A DNA stretch of 54,837 nt from Mycolicibacterium peregrinum. Lineage in GTDB: Bacteria > Actinomycetota > Actinomycetes > Mycobacteriales > Mycobacteriaceae. Under the pieces are notes generated by a model. It did not search any database. It saw only the letters and a program-made list of their open reading frames with translations, and had not been told where the DNA came from. Shown here one piece after another: positions 1 to 7,981 of the stretch. The DNA is taken from assembly GCF_001665625.1 (NCBI RefSeq), contig NZ_LZSY01000093.1:1-54837 (forward strand). Reading direction: 5' to 3'. A program made the position numbers and the translations under genes. Numbering within the stretch: the first letter of the stretch is position 1; each line of letters opens with the position of its first letter.

Positions 1-324
1 CCCGAGCATGCTCTGACCGGACGACGTGGCCCATACACCCAACTCGATCAGCGACAGCACGATCACCGTCGCGCTGGCCGCGATCACCACGACCCGTCCC
101 CGCGGGTTGCGCCGTTCCAGCAGCACTGCACCGGCGAACAGCGCCACCGTCACCGCACCCAGCGCGACAAGGTTGAAGATCGAGTGGCAGAAGCGAAGCG
201 GGTTGAAGCTGAAGCCGTAGCCGATGGCGTACCAGGCCACGATCAGCGCACGCAGTGTCGCGACGATTCCCAGGACACCACTGACACAGGTCAGGGCAAT
301 CGCGGTCAACGCAGTGGGGCGCAT
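1..324 (-). CDS. Integral membrane protein, partial (C-terminus beyond window)
   Basis: An open frame runs from an ATG at 322-324 on the minus strand to the left edge without a stop, so at least 108 residues are present and the C-terminus is missing. The visible part is strongly hydrophobic, with likely membrane helices near residues 5-30, 45-66 and 73-96, joined by short loops carrying Arg and Asn. I recognise no catalytic motif or family. It is followed on the same strand, after about 40 bp, by another small membrane protein, so the two could be related in function or membrane location. Function is unknown. The frame itself is convincing because of its length to the edge and its regular hydrophobic pattern. 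Confidence 0.6.
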   Translation of the reverse strand, partial: MRPTALTAIALTCVSGVLGIVATLRALIVAWYAIGYGFSFNPLRFCHSIFNLVALGAVTVALFAGAVLLERRNPRGRVVVIAASATVIVLSLIELGVWATSSGQSMLG

Positions 325-363
325 CGCGCAAACCTAACAGCGGTCACCGTGCGGACCGGGCGC

Positions 364-1008
364 CTATCGGCGCGCGCTCCAGCGTCCGGTCGCGGGCAAC
401 ACGGTGAACAGGATGGCGGCCAGCGGAAGGGCCGGCATCGCGTAGACGACGGGATGCAGTCGGGCCCCGGCGATGAACAGACTGCCGAAGATCAGCAGTC
501 CGATGACCGCACCGACGACGACCAGGAGTCGGCCCATCCGGCGCCGCAGCAACAATGCGATGAGCCCGCCAATGGTTGCTGCAGCCGAGATCGCCGCCAG
601 GAAACCGATGGCGACGCAGAACAATCGGTCGGTGCGCCACCACCCTGCGATCAGGTCGGTGGCGATCACGCCGGTGGCCCAGCCGCTGAGGATGGCCAAC
701 GTGGCCGCCACAATCGCCGTGCGCGGATTGGCACCCGCCGGGGTGCGCGGGACGATCACGGGCCGGGCGCGGGGCACATAGCTCGTGCTGGCGTCGTCGT
801 CCGCGCGGCCGATCAGGCTGGTCTGGGGCTCCGCGCTGCCCGCGCTGGGAATGGCGCCGGTGGGATGACGCCGGATGATGCTTGTGTGGGGATCGTCGGC
901 CACGGGTACGGGCCGGGAAACCGGGTCCTGCGGCTGACGCCGGATGATGCGGGTGCGGTCGTCGTCCTCGTCGGGGTGATCGGCTGGTATCTGACCGTCG
1001 TCGCTCAC
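364..1008 (-). CDS. Four-helix membrane protein with cytosolic repeat-bearing N-terminus
   Basis: The 214-residue protein starts with GTG at 1006-1008, directly after the TGA stop of the M23 peptidase gene, which indicates translational coupling. Residues 1-95 are polar and Asp/Arg/Pro-rich. They carry degenerate repeats of a Thr/Ser-x-Ile/Leu-Ile-Arg type near residues 19-24, 42-47 and 63-68. Four hydrophobic segments follow (about 97-121, 129-155, 160-181, 187-207). I see no enzymatic signature. The coupling to a cell-wall peptidase suggests an envelope role, which is inference. The repeated Thr-containing motifs in a cytosolic tail could be Ser/Thr-kinase or FHA-domain targets, but nothing here proves it. 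Confidence 0.75.
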   Translation of the reverse strand: MSDDGQIPADHPDEDDDRTRIIRRQPQDPVSRPVPVADDPHTSIIRRHPTGAIPSAGSAEPQTSLIGRADDDASTSYVPRARPVIVPRTPAGANPRTAIVAATLAILSGWATGVIATDLIAGWWRTDRLFCVAIGFLAAISAAATIGGLIALLLRRRMGRLLVVVGAVIGLLIFGSLFIAGARLHPVVYAMPALPLAAILFTVLPATGRWSARR

Positions 1009-2097
1009 TCAGCCAACATAGCTGCCGAGGCTGAGGCCTCGCTTTGACAGCCACGGCACCGGATCGATGCGGCTGGTGCCGTTCTGCAGCACCTCAAAAT
1101 GCAGGTGGGGGCCGGTGGAATAGCCCCGGTTTCCGACGGTGGCGATCTGGTCGCCGGCCATCACCCGGTCGCCCACGCTGACGAGCCACGTGTTGATGTG
1201 ACCGTAGAGCGTGACGGTGCCGTCGGCATGGCGGAGTTTGACCCACGCGCCGTAGCCGGCGGTCGGGCCCGAGGCGATGACGACGCCGTCGGAGACCGCC
1301 ACGATCGGGGTGCCGATCGGGCTCGCGAGGTCGATGCCGGCGTGCAGCACGCCCCAGCGGTAGCCGAAGTTCGAGGTCCAGACATAACCCTTGGTGGGCA
1401 TGACGAACAGTGGGCGCGACAGCCGGGCCTCGCGCTCGGCGCGTTCCTGGGCGAAGGCGGCGGCCTTCGTGATCTCTTCGGCGTGCACCGAGGTGTCGGC
1501 GGTCGAGGAGACCGAGACGATCTGCATGCCGTCCACCGAGCCGGTGACGGAGGCGCCTTCGATGTGGCTGCCCTCGGAGGCCAGGATCGTGTCGTCGGCG
1601 TTGGTCTCGGTGGGATTACTGAGCGAGTAGGCGCCGGCGGCGGTGGCACCCGCGGCCATGGCGGCGATCATCAGACGGCTCTTGACGGCGCCGGCGTGCT
1701 CCTTGCGGTGGGCACCGCGGCGGCCGGACAGGTTGATCACGTCGGTGGCGGCGACGCCGTCGCTCACGTCGGTGTGGCTGTCGCGGTACGCGTAACGGGA
1801 GCCGCGCTCGGTGCCGGCCTCGGGACGGAAGCGGGAGGGGACGGCGAGGCGGACGGGCACCAGGTCGTCGGTGTCGTTTAGATCGTCGAGCTCCGGGGCA
1901 TATATGACGTTGGATTCGTGATCGTCCGATCCGCGATCATCCTGGCCGGGAGGGGCATCGAACGCTTCGAAAGCGCTGAAGGGGATGACGTCGGTGATCT
2001 CCGCAGCGTCCAGTTCGTCAGGGGAAACCCGCCGCCTGCGGCGGCGCGCGTCCGTCGGCACCCCTCGCGGAGCTGCGGACGAACGATGCTGCGGCAA
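1009..2097 (-). CDS. M23 (LytM-type) metallopeptidase, Rv0950c-like
   Basis: This 362-residue protein has a charged cytosolic N-terminus (1-138), one membrane anchor (about 140-158), a linker, and a C-terminal peptidase M23 domain (about 230-355). The zinc and catalytic residues of the family are present: HxxxD (H252, D256), the YGH motif (H300) and HLHFE (H331, H333). M23 enzymes cut peptide cross-links of peptidoglycan. With a full active-site set this is probably an active, membrane-tethered hydrolase facing the cell wall. The start is a TTG at 2095-2097, with a purine-rich GAAGGA further upstream. It is the orthologue by position of Rv0950c and diverges from sucC. The downstream membrane gene starts immediately after its stop. 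Confidence 0.9.
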   Translation of the reverse strand: MPQHRSSAAPRGVPTDARRRRRRVSPDELDAAEITDVIPFSAFEAFDAPPGQDDRGSDDHESNVIYAPELDDLNDTDDLVPVRLAVPSRFRPEAGTERGSRYAYRDSHTDVSDGVAATDVINLSGRRGAHRKEHAGAVKSRLMIAAMAAGATAAGAYSLSNPTETNADDTILASEGSHIEGASVTGSVDGMQIVSVSSTADTSVHAEEITKAAAFAQERAEREARLSRPLFVMPTKGYVWTSNFGYRWGVLHAGIDLASPIGTPIVAVSDGVVIASGPTAGYGAWVKLRHADGTVTLYGHINTWLVSVGDRVMAGDQIATVGNRGYSTGPHLHFEVLQNGTSRIDPVPWLSKRGLSLGSYVG

Positions 2098-2203
2098 GAC
2101 TCGAGAATCCTTCTTCGTCGTGACCTGAACGTTATCTGGACCAGAGGCACGTTAACCAAATCCCAATGATGGTGGCAACTTATGGGTCTATTCCGTGTCG
2201 GAA

Positions 2204-2219
2204 TGTGATCCGTATCACC
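2204..2219. promoter_or_regulatory. CRP/Cmr-type site between M23 gene and sucC
   Basis: TGTGA-TCCGTA-TCACC matches the mycobacterial CRP consensus TGTGA-N6-TCACA at 9 of 10 defined positions. It lies 107 bp upstream of the M23 peptidase start and 161 bp upstream of sucC, so it could act on either promoter. A cAMP-responsive site before a TCA-cycle operon is plausible, but occupancy is unproven. Confidence 0.5.
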
Positions 2220-2379
2220 TCCCATGGGCGGTGAGATCTACCACATGAGCCGGAGGCGATGCTAGCCCATCACTCGGCGATGGATAAAGTGCCAGCGGGC
2301 CCGTCAGAGGTATGCGGACCGGGCAGCTTCGAAGCGCGCTAGAAGCCAAGCAGACAGACAACGCCTATCTAGGAAGCAC

Positions 2380-3543
2380 ATGGATCTCTTCGAATATCAG
2401 GCAAAAGAGCTGTTCGCCAAGCACAACGTCCCCACGACCCCGGGCCGCGTGACCGACTCGGCCGAGGACGCCAAGGCGATCGCCACCGAAATCGGCAAGC
2501 CCGTGATGATCAAGGCACAGGTGAAGGTCGGCGGCCGCGGTAAGGCCGGCGGCGTGAAGTACGCAGCCACCCCTGAGGACGCCCTCGAGCACGCGACCAA
2601 CATCCTCGGTCTCGACATCAAGGGTCACGTCGTCAAAAAGTTGCTGGTGGCCGAGGCGAGCGACATCGCCGAGGAGTACTACATCTCCTTCCTGCTCGAC
2701 CGTTCCAACCGGACCTACCTGGCCATGTGCTCGGTCGAGGGCGGCATGGAGATCGAGGAAGTCGCCGCGACCAAGCCCGAGCGGCTGGCCAAGGTTCCCG
2801 TCGACGCCGTCAAGGGTGTCGATCTGGCCTTCGCGCGCTCGATCGCCGAGCAGGGTCACCTGCCCGCCGAGGTGCTGGACGCCGCGGCCGTGACCATCCA
2901 GAAGCTGTGGGAGGTGTTCGTCGGCGAGGACGCCACCCTGGTTGAGGTCAACCCGCTGGTGCGTACGCCCGACGACCAGATCCTGGCCCTGGACGGCAAG
3001 GTCACCCTGGACGCCAACGCCGACTTCCGTCAGCCCGGCCACGCCGAGTTCGAGGACAAGGACGCGACCGATCCCCTGGAGCTCAAGGCCAAGGAGAACG
3101 ACCTCAACTACGTCAAGCTCGACGGCGAGGTGGGCATCATCGGTAACGGTGCCGGTCTGGTCATGTCGACGCTGGACGTGGTCGCCTACGCGGGCGAGAA
3201 GCACGGCGGCGTGAAGCCGGCCAACTTCCTCGACATCGGCGGCGGCGCCTCGGCCGAGGTCATGGCCAACGGCCTCGACGTCATCCTGAACGACAGCCAG
3301 GTCAAGAGCGTGTTCGTCAACGTGTTCGGCGGCATCACCGCCTGTGACGCGGTGGCCAACGGCATCGTCAAGGCGCTGCAGATCCTCGGTGACGAGGCCA
3401 ACAAGCCGCTCGTCGTCCGCCTGGACGGCAACAACGTCGAAGAGGGCCGGCGCATTCTGGCCGAGGCCAACCATCCCCTGGTTGTCCAGGCCGAGACCAT
3501 GGACGCAGGCGCCGACAAGGCCGCCGAGCTGGCGAACAAGTAA
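2380..3543 (+). CDS. sucC: Succinyl-CoA ligase [ADP-forming] subunit beta
   Basis: The 387-residue product is the beta subunit of succinyl-CoA synthetase, which interconverts succinyl-CoA and succinate with substrate-level phosphorylation in the TCA cycle. The N-terminal ATP-grasp domain opens with the typical [15 protein letters not shown] and has the Gly/Lys-rich nucleotide-binding stretch [11 protein letters not shown]. The C-terminal ligase-CoA domain contains [10 protein letters not shown] and [17 protein letters not shown], which are family hallmarks. Length matches the family (about 387). AGGAAG precedes the ATG. sucD follows after 12 bp, and the pair ends at a strong terminator, so sucC-sucD form an operon. 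Gene order matches Rv0951-Rv0952. Confidence 0.98.
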   Translation: MDLFEYQAKELFAKHNVPTTPGRVTDSAEDAKAIATEIGKPVMIKAQVKVGGRGKAGGVKYAATPEDALEHATNILGLDIKGHVVKKLLVAEASDIAEEYYISFLLDRSNRTYLAMCSVEGGMEIEEVAATKPERLAKVPVDAVKGVDLAFARSIAEQGHLPAEVLDAAAVTIQKLWEVFVGEDATLVEVNPLVRTPDDQILALDGKVTLDANADFRQPGHAEFEDKDATDPLELKAKENDLNYVKLDGEVGIIGNGAGLVMSTLDVVAYAGEKHGGVKPANFLDIGGGASAEVMANGLDVILNDSQVKSVFVNVFGGITACDAVANGIVKALQILGDEANKPLVVRLDGNNVEEGRRILAEANHPLVVQAETMDAGADKAAELANK

Positions 3544-3555
3544 GGGACTGCTGCA

Positions 3556-4458
3556 ATGTCGATCTTTTTGAACAAGGACTCCAAGGTCATCGTCCAGGGC
3601 ATCACCGGCGGCGAGGGCACCAAGCACACCGCTCTGATGCTCAAGGCCGGCACCCAGGTCGTCGGCGGCGTGAACGCCCGCAAGGCCGGAACCACCGTGT
3701 CCCACAAGGACAAAGACGGCAACGACGTCGAGCTGCCCGTGTTCGCCTCGGTCGCCGAGGCCATGAAGGAGACCGGCGCTGACGTGTCGATCGCCTTCGT
3801 GCCGCCGGCGTTCTCCAAGGACGCCATCATCGAGGCCATCGACGCCGAGATCCCGCTGCTGGTGGTCATCACCGAGGGAATTCCGGTGCAGGACAGCGCC
3901 TATGCGTGGGCCTACAACGTCGACAAGGGCGAGAAGACCCGCATCATCGGTCCGAACTGCCCCGGCATCATCACCCCCGGCGAGTCGCTGGTCGGCATCA
4001 CGCCGAACAACATCACCGGCAAGGGCCCGATCGGCCTGGTGTCGAAGTCGGGCACGCTGACCTACCAGATGATGTACGAGCTGCGCGATCTCGGCTTCTC
4101 GACCGCCATCGGCATCGGTGGCGACCCGGTCATCGGCACCACCCACATCGACGCCATCGAGGCGTTCGAGAAGGACCCCGAGACCAAGCTGATCGTGATG
4201 ATCGGTGAGATCGGTGGCGACGCAGAAGAGAAGGCCGCGGCCTACATCAAGGCGAACGTGACCAAGCCGGTCGTCGGCTACGTCGCGGGCTTCACCGCTC
4301 CCGAGGGCAAGACGATGGGCCACGCCGGCGCCATCGTGTCCGACGGTGCGGGCACCGCCGCCGGCAAGCAGGAGGCCCTGGAGGCCGCGGGCGTGAAGGT
4401 CGGCAAGACGCCGTCCGAGACCGCCGCCAAGGCGCGTGAGCTGCTCGCAAACCTGTAA
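3556..4458 (+). CDS. sucD: Succinyl-CoA ligase [ADP-forming] subunit alpha
   Basis: The 300-residue alpha subunit pairs with SucC. The N-terminal CoA-binding Rossmann domain includes [13 protein letters not shown]. The ligase domain carries the phospho-histidine loop [11 protein letters not shown], with the catalytic histidine at residue 256, which is phosphorylated during turnover. [14 protein letters not shown] is another invariant family segment. Length is normal for bacterial SucD (about 290-300). It lies 12 bp downstream of sucC and is followed within 15 bp by a GC-rich hairpin and T-run, marking the operon end. Confidence 0.98.
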   Translation: MSIFLNKDSKVIVQGITGGEGTKHTALMLKAGTQVVGGVNARKAGTTVSHKDKDGNDVELPVFASVAEAMKETGADVSIAFVPPAFSKDAIIEAIDAEIPLLVVITEGIPVQDSAYAWAYNVDKGEKTRIIGPNCPGIITPGESLVGITPNNITGKGPIGLVSKSGTLTYQMMYELRDLGFSTAIGIGGDPVIGTTHIDAIEAFEKDPETKLIVMIGEIGGDAEEKAAAYIKANVTKPVVGYVAGFTAPEGKTMGHAGAIVSDGAGTAAGKQEALEAAGVKVGKTPSETAAKARELLANL

Positions 4459-4471
4459 GTCTGTGCAACGG

Positions 4472-4505
4472 AAAGGCCCCCGCTACGGCGGGGGCCTTTT
4501 CTTTT
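4472..4505 (+). terminator. Rho-independent terminator of sucCD
   Basis: A GC-rich inverted repeat (AAAGGCCCCCGC, short TACG loop, GCGGGGGCCTTT) is followed by TTCTTTT. It starts 14 bp after the sucD stop and is a textbook intrinsic terminator. Confidence 0.92.
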
Positions 4506-4514
4506 GGCGCGAGC

Positions 4515-4560
4515 GTGCACTCAGATCGCGATTTCGCCAACTTCTGCGATCTGAGTGCAC
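4515..4560. repeat. Perfect 15-bp palindrome with 16-nt loop
   Basis: GTGCACTCAGATCGC (4515-4529) is repeated exactly as its reverse complement at 4546-4560, around a 16-nt spacer (4530-4545). It lies between the sucD terminator and the 3' end of the convergent S9 peptidase gene. It has no T-run and follows an already complete terminator, so it is not needed for termination. Its arm length and loop size match the palindromes at 48141-48196, 49077-49132 and 11278-11328, but the sequence differs. Confidence 0.9.
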
Positions 4561-4574
4561 ACTTGGCGTGCGGG

Positions 4575-6443
4575 CTAGACGCGCCCGCCCAGGTGCTCGG
4601 CGAGGAAGCGTTCGACGGCGTGGTACATGTCGATCTGGTTGTCGGGGTTGAGGAATCCGTGGCCTTCGTCCTCCTTGACCATGTATTCGACCTCGACCCC
4701 ACGCTTGCGCAGCGCCTCGACCAGGTTGTCGGACTCGGCCTGCACTACACGAGAGTCGTTGGCGCCCTGGACAACCAGCAGCGGCGTGCGGATCTGATCG
4801 ACCTTCGTGATGGGGGAGCGGGCCAGCATGTCGGCCTCCTGCTCAGGATCGTTGTGATTCCCGACGTAGAGGTGCCAGTTGTTGGCCAGGAACGGCCGAG
4901 CCACATTCGGCAGCGTGCGCATGAAGTTGGCCAGGCTGGAGATCCCGACGTAATCGACCGCCGCGGCGAAGACGTCCGGAGTGAACGTCACGCCGACCAG
5001 CGCAGCGTAACCGCCGTACGAGCCACCGAAGATCGCCACCTTGTCGCGGTCGGCATAACCTTGCTTGACAGCCCAGTCCACCGCGTCGATGAGATCGTCG
5101 TGCATCTTGCCGGCGAACTCGCCGATCGCAGCCTTGGTGAACGCCTTGCCGTAGCCCGTCGAGCCGCGAAAGTTGACCTGCAGCACCGCATATCCGCGGT
5201 TGGCCAGCATCTGCACGTCTGGCTGGAAGCCCCAGCAATCCCGAGACCACGGGCCGCCGTGCACCAGCAGGACCAACGGCAGATCGGTCGGCTCGACTCC
5301 GACGGGCAAGGTCAGATACGAGTGCAGATCCAGCCCATCGCGTGCGGTGATGGTCGCCGGCGTCATCGGTGCTAATGAATCTGAATTCAGATTCGGATAC
5401 GGCCGGAACAGCAGCCGACTCTCGCCGGTGGAGTGGTCGTAGAAGTAGGTCGCCCACGGGTCGCGGTCATGGGTGAAACTGGCCACCCATCGCTGCCCGC
5501 TGTCGTCGGAGGAGATGCCCCCGAGGTCGCCATCGGACAGTTTGGTCAGATTCTCCAGTACCGCAGCGAAATTCGGGTCGAGAGCATGAATCACCTGGCG
5601 TTCCCCGTAGTAGCGGGCGCCGATCAGTTCGCCCGTGCGCTCGCTCAGGATGAACGGCGACGGCAACACCATCTGGTTGCCCAGGTCGAACGTAGGGTGG
5701 CTGTCCACCTCGGTCTCTGAACCGGTGGCCACGTCGATGCGGGCCAGCCGGATCCTGTCGGTACCCTCGTTTGATCCGAGCCAGATGCCGGTGCCGTCCG
5801 GGGAGAGGGCGACCGGGAAGATACCCAGCGGGTAATCGGTGCCGTCGTAGACCTTGATGGGTCGCAATGATGCTGTGGTCGAGTCCCATTGCGATATCTC
5901 GACGTCGCCGTCGGCCGTCAACGTGTTGGTGAACAGGTCACCGTTGGGGGCGCACAGCCACATGATGACATTGCCGGGGTTCTCCGCGAGAAGGGTGAGT
6001 TCTCCTGTCGCGATGTCGAGTTCGTACGCATCGACCAGTTCGGGATTGCGGTTGTTGGTCTGCACGATCGCTTTTCCTGGTCGGCCCTTGGTGAGGTCGA
6101 AGCTCGCCCTGGCTCCCGGAAACGGTGTGAGATCCACTGCGGCGGTGTCGGGGTCATCCAGGTCGATCCGGTAGACGTGGAAATTCTCGTCGCCGCCGTT
6201 GTCCTGCATGTAGAGCAGCCATCGTGGATCGTCGGTCCATTGGTAGATGTAGACGCTGCGGGTTTCATCCGCGGTGACACAGCGTGGCGGAGTGTCACCG
6301 TCGAGGTCTTGGATCCATACGTTGAGGCGGTTCTTCCACGGCGCCAGATAGGCGATCTTGGTTCCGTCGGGCGAGATCCTGGCAGCTGTGCGCTCGGGCG
6401 GGCTGAAGAATTCCTCCACCAAGATGAGTTCGGGCAACGCCAT
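4575..6443 (-). CDS. S9 family serine peptidase (prolyl oligopeptidase / acylaminoacyl-peptidase type)
   Basis: The 622-residue protein has an N-terminal beta-propeller-like half (about 20-350) with recurring [10 protein letters not shown] and LSPDGTGIW strands, and a C-terminal alpha/beta-hydrolase domain (about 360-620). The catalytic triad is visible: S475 in GGSYGG, D563 in GANDSRV and H595 in [13 protein letters not shown] (395-402) supplies the oxyanion region. Such enzymes cleave short peptides or acylated residues. No signal peptide is present, so it is probably cytosolic. The ATG at 6441-6443 follows AAAGGAACG. A TetR gene lies 43 bp upstream on the same strand, and both are probably transcribed from the operator region at 7120-7158. 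Confidence 0.92.
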   Translation of the reverse strand: MALPELILVEEFFSPPERTAARISPDGTKIAYLAPWKNRLNVWIQDLDGDTPPRCVTADETRSVYIYQWTDDPRWLLYMQDNGGDENFHVYRIDLDDPDTAAVDLTPFPGARASFDLTKGRPGKAIVQTNNRNPELVDAYELDIATGELTLLAENPGNVIMWLCAPNGDLFTNTLTADGDVEISQWDSTTASLRPIKVYDGTDYPLGIFPVALSPDGTGIWLGSNEGTDRIRLARIDVATGSETEVDSHPTFDLGNQMVLPSPFILSERTGELIGARYYGERQVIHALDPNFAAVLENLTKLSDGDLGGISSDDSGQRWVASFTHDRDPWATYFYDHSTGESRLLFRPYPNLNSDSLAPMTPATITARDGLDLHSYLTLPVGVEPTDLPLVLLVHGGPWSRDCWGFQPDVQMLANRGYAVLQVNFRGSTGYGKAFTKAAIGEFAGKMHDDLIDAVDWAVKQGYADRDKVAIFGGSYGGYAALVGVTFTPDVFAAAVDYVGISSLANFMRTLPNVARPFLANNWHLYVGNHNDPEQEADMLARSPITKVDQIRTPLLVVQGANDSRVVQAESDNLVEALRKRGVEVEYMVKEDEGHGFLNPDNQIDMYHAVERFLAEHLGGRV

Positions 6444-6485
6444 GACGTTCCTTTCGCGGGTGTGGACAAGCTCTTTCGGGATGGG

Positions 6486-7100
6486 TTAGGACGCGACAGG
6501 GCCGCCGAGGCGCCCGTTGGTGGCGTCGCGGATCGCCCGGTCGATCAGCGAGAGTGCCTGCTCCTCGGTGACCGTCTTCCCCTCGACGATCACCGCCACG
6601 CTGACGTCCTCATCGACAACGCGGAACGCCCCGGTGACGGCGGCGGCGCAGAGTCGCACGGTGAGATCATCGGCGGGCAGGCCCAATCGGTCGGCGATCA
6701 CCGGGATGAAGCCCTGCTCCATCCGGTCATGCACCATGAGGTAGGCAGTGCGCAGTGCCGGTTCCGATGGAGTCATGGTGGCGATCCGCATCGCGCTGAT
6801 CTCATCGGCCACGTCCTGGGGCGCCAGTGGGTGTGAAATCCCGTCAGCAGCAAGATGTTCGGCCAACGACAGGTCGTGCGGCCAGCGGTTCAAGATGGCG
6901 ATGAACCGGTCGGCCGACTTGGCCAGTACTGGTTCGACGCAGCTCTCCTTCGCGCGGAAGTAGCGCCAGATCGTGCGCGTCGACAGCCCTGCCGCCGCGG
7001 CGATGTCGTCACCGCTGGTGGCGGCGACGCCTTGCTCCCAGAACAACTTGCAGGCATGTCGTGACACCTCGAGGCGGGCCTGTTCCTGCTTTTCGCCCAT
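6486..7100 (-). CDS. TetR/AcrR family transcriptional regulator
   Basis: The 204-residue protein has an N-terminal helix-turn-helix with the family pattern (about residues 29-54, including DDIAAAAGLSTRTIWRYF) and a variable C-terminal ligand-binding part. The ATG lies 20 bp from a pair of perfect 15-bp palindromes (7120-7134 and 7144-7158), which are very likely its own operators. The S9 peptidase gene follows after 43 bp in the same direction. The simplest reading is an autorepressed regulator-peptidase operon. The inducer cannot be inferred. Confidence 0.93.
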   Translation of the reverse strand: MGEKQEQARLEVSRHACKLFWEQGVAATSGDDIAAAAGLSTRTIWRYFRAKESCVEPVLAKSADRFIAILNRWPHDLSLAEHLAADGISHPLAPQDVADEISAMRIATMTPSEPALRTAYLMVHDRMEQGFIPVIADRLGLPADDLTVRLCAAAVTGAFRVVDEDVSVAVIVEGKTVTEEQALSLIDRAIRDATNGRLGGPVAS

Positions 7101-7119
7101 CGACTCACCTTCCAGAACT

Positions 7120-7158
7120 TGTCACTTAGTGACAGCTCCAATGTGTCACTAAGTGACA
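7120..7158. promoter_or_regulatory. Twin TetR operators TGTCACTWAGTGACA
   Basis: Two 15-bp palindromes, TGTCACTTAGTGACA (7120-7134) and TGTCACTAAGTGACA (7144-7158), have centres 24 bp apart. They lie 20-58 bp upstream of the TetR start at 7100. They differ only in the central base and are as symmetrical as a 15-mer can be. This is strong sequence evidence for autoregulation of the TetR-S9 peptidase operon. Confidence 0.85.
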
Positions 7159-7196
7159 GCGTCGTCAAGGTGTGCTGGTCAGTGTGGGTTTTGTTT

Positions 7197-7241
7197 CGCC
7201 GTTTTCTACGGCAGGGTTGTGCTTGCGCACGGAAAACAACC
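7197..7241. repeat. Degenerate copy of the TTTTCTAC palindrome family
   Basis: CGCCGTTTTCTAC (7197-7209) followed by GGCAGGGTTG matches the left arm of the palindromes clustered at 18279-19501. The expected right arm is decayed to GGAAAACAACC, with only a short GGTTGT/ACAACC pairing left. It lies between two TetR genes with no nuclease gene nearby, so it looks like an isolated relic of that repeat family. Confidence 0.6.
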
Positions 7242-7273
7242 AGGACGTCGACATCGACGACACGTTGCCCGAG

Positions 7274-7897
7274 CTACTGTCGCCCGGCCGCCAGCAGGCC
7301 CGCCGAGGCGAACTTCAAACCGCTGCGAAGCTCGTCGAGCTGGATCGGGTCCTCGCTCTCGATGTAGCGCGTCGTAGTGGCCACGGCCATGTTGAAGAAC
7401 AGCCACGCCAATGCCCGTGGGCTCAGCTCGTGGCGGTACTGGTCCCGGTAATGCGCCATGTGCAGGGTGGTCATCGCCAGCAGCGTCGCGTTCAGACCTG
7501 AGGCGTTTTCCAAGGTGCGGGCATAGTCCGGCCGGTCGGCGACGTAGCGGATCAACTTCCGGTTGGCGATCGTGAAGTTGATCAGGATGTCGATCGACGC
7601 CTGCATCGCATCTTGTGGCTGCTCGAGGGTGACCGACCGGAGCATGTCCTCGATCAGCGGCGCCTGCTCGGCGGCGAGCTGCTCGATCGCGGCATGGATG
7701 AGCTCTTCTTTGTTGGCGAAGTACTGGTAGATCGATCCCTTGCTGACGCCGGCCCGCGCCGCGACGGCGTTGGTGGTGATCTGATCGGGGTCGGTCTTCT
7801 TCAGCATCTTCACCGTCGTCGCGATGATTTTTGCGACCATCTCACGAGAACGCTCCTGCTGGGGCAGCTTGCGCTGCGCTGAAGTGCGGGTTTCCAT
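7274..7897 (-). CDS. TetR/AcrR family transcriptional regulator
   Basis: About 207 residues from the ATG at 7895-7897; an in-frame start six codons upstream (7915) would run into the operator, so the shorter form is preferred. The N-terminal DNA-binding domain contains AVAARAGVSKGSIYQYFANKE, a canonical TetR helix-turn-helix. The C-terminal domain is of the AcrR type with an aromatic-rich pocket. It is divergent from the DUF2236 gene starting at 7982. The 84-bp interval holds a TTCAA-N7-TTGAA palindrome, so it probably represses that gene and itself. Confidence 0.92.
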   Translation of the reverse strand: METRTSAQRKLPQQERSREMVAKIIATTVKMLKKTDPDQITTNAVAARAGVSKGSIYQYFANKEELIHAAIEQLAAEQAPLIEDMLRSVTLEQPQDAMQASIDILINFTIANRKLIRYVADRPDYARTLENASGLNATLLAMTTLHMAHYRDQYRHELSPRALAWLFFNMAVATTTRYIESEDPIQLDELRSGLKFASAGLLAAGRQ

Positions 7898-7910
7898 TTC
7901 TGCCTCTGAG

Positions 7911-7927
7911 TTCAAATGCGACTTGAA
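7911..7927. promoter_or_regulatory. Candidate operator TTCAA-N7-TTGAA between TetR and DUF2236 gene
   Basis: The inverted repeat TTCAAATGCGACTTGAA lies in the short divergent interval. A direct repeat of AATGCGAC (7915-7922 and 7926-7933) overlaps it. Position and symmetry fit a TetR operator shared by the two divergent genes. Confidence 0.5.
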
Positions 7928-7981
7928 TGCGACCTTCCGGTCAGATTACCGTCGGCTCACGCTCAAGGAGGTGCGCTGCAT

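Noticed and set aside
184..1047. 287-codon plus-strand frame across the left end
   Set aside because: It overlaps the coupled minus-strand membrane protein gene and part of the next one. Its Asp/Gly/Arg/Gln-rich product has no motif.
2365..4323. 652-codon open frame on the minus strand opposite sucC-sucD
   Set aside because: It is the antisense of two unmistakable genes. Its product is a low-complexity Asp/Gly/Val/His/Leu-rich sequence, typical of complementary-strand frames in high-GC DNA.
4515..4560. Second terminator for sucCD or for the S9 peptidase gene
   Set aside because: It has no T-run, the loop is 16 nt, and a complete terminator is already present at 4472-4505. A passive role in termination from the other side cannot be excluded.
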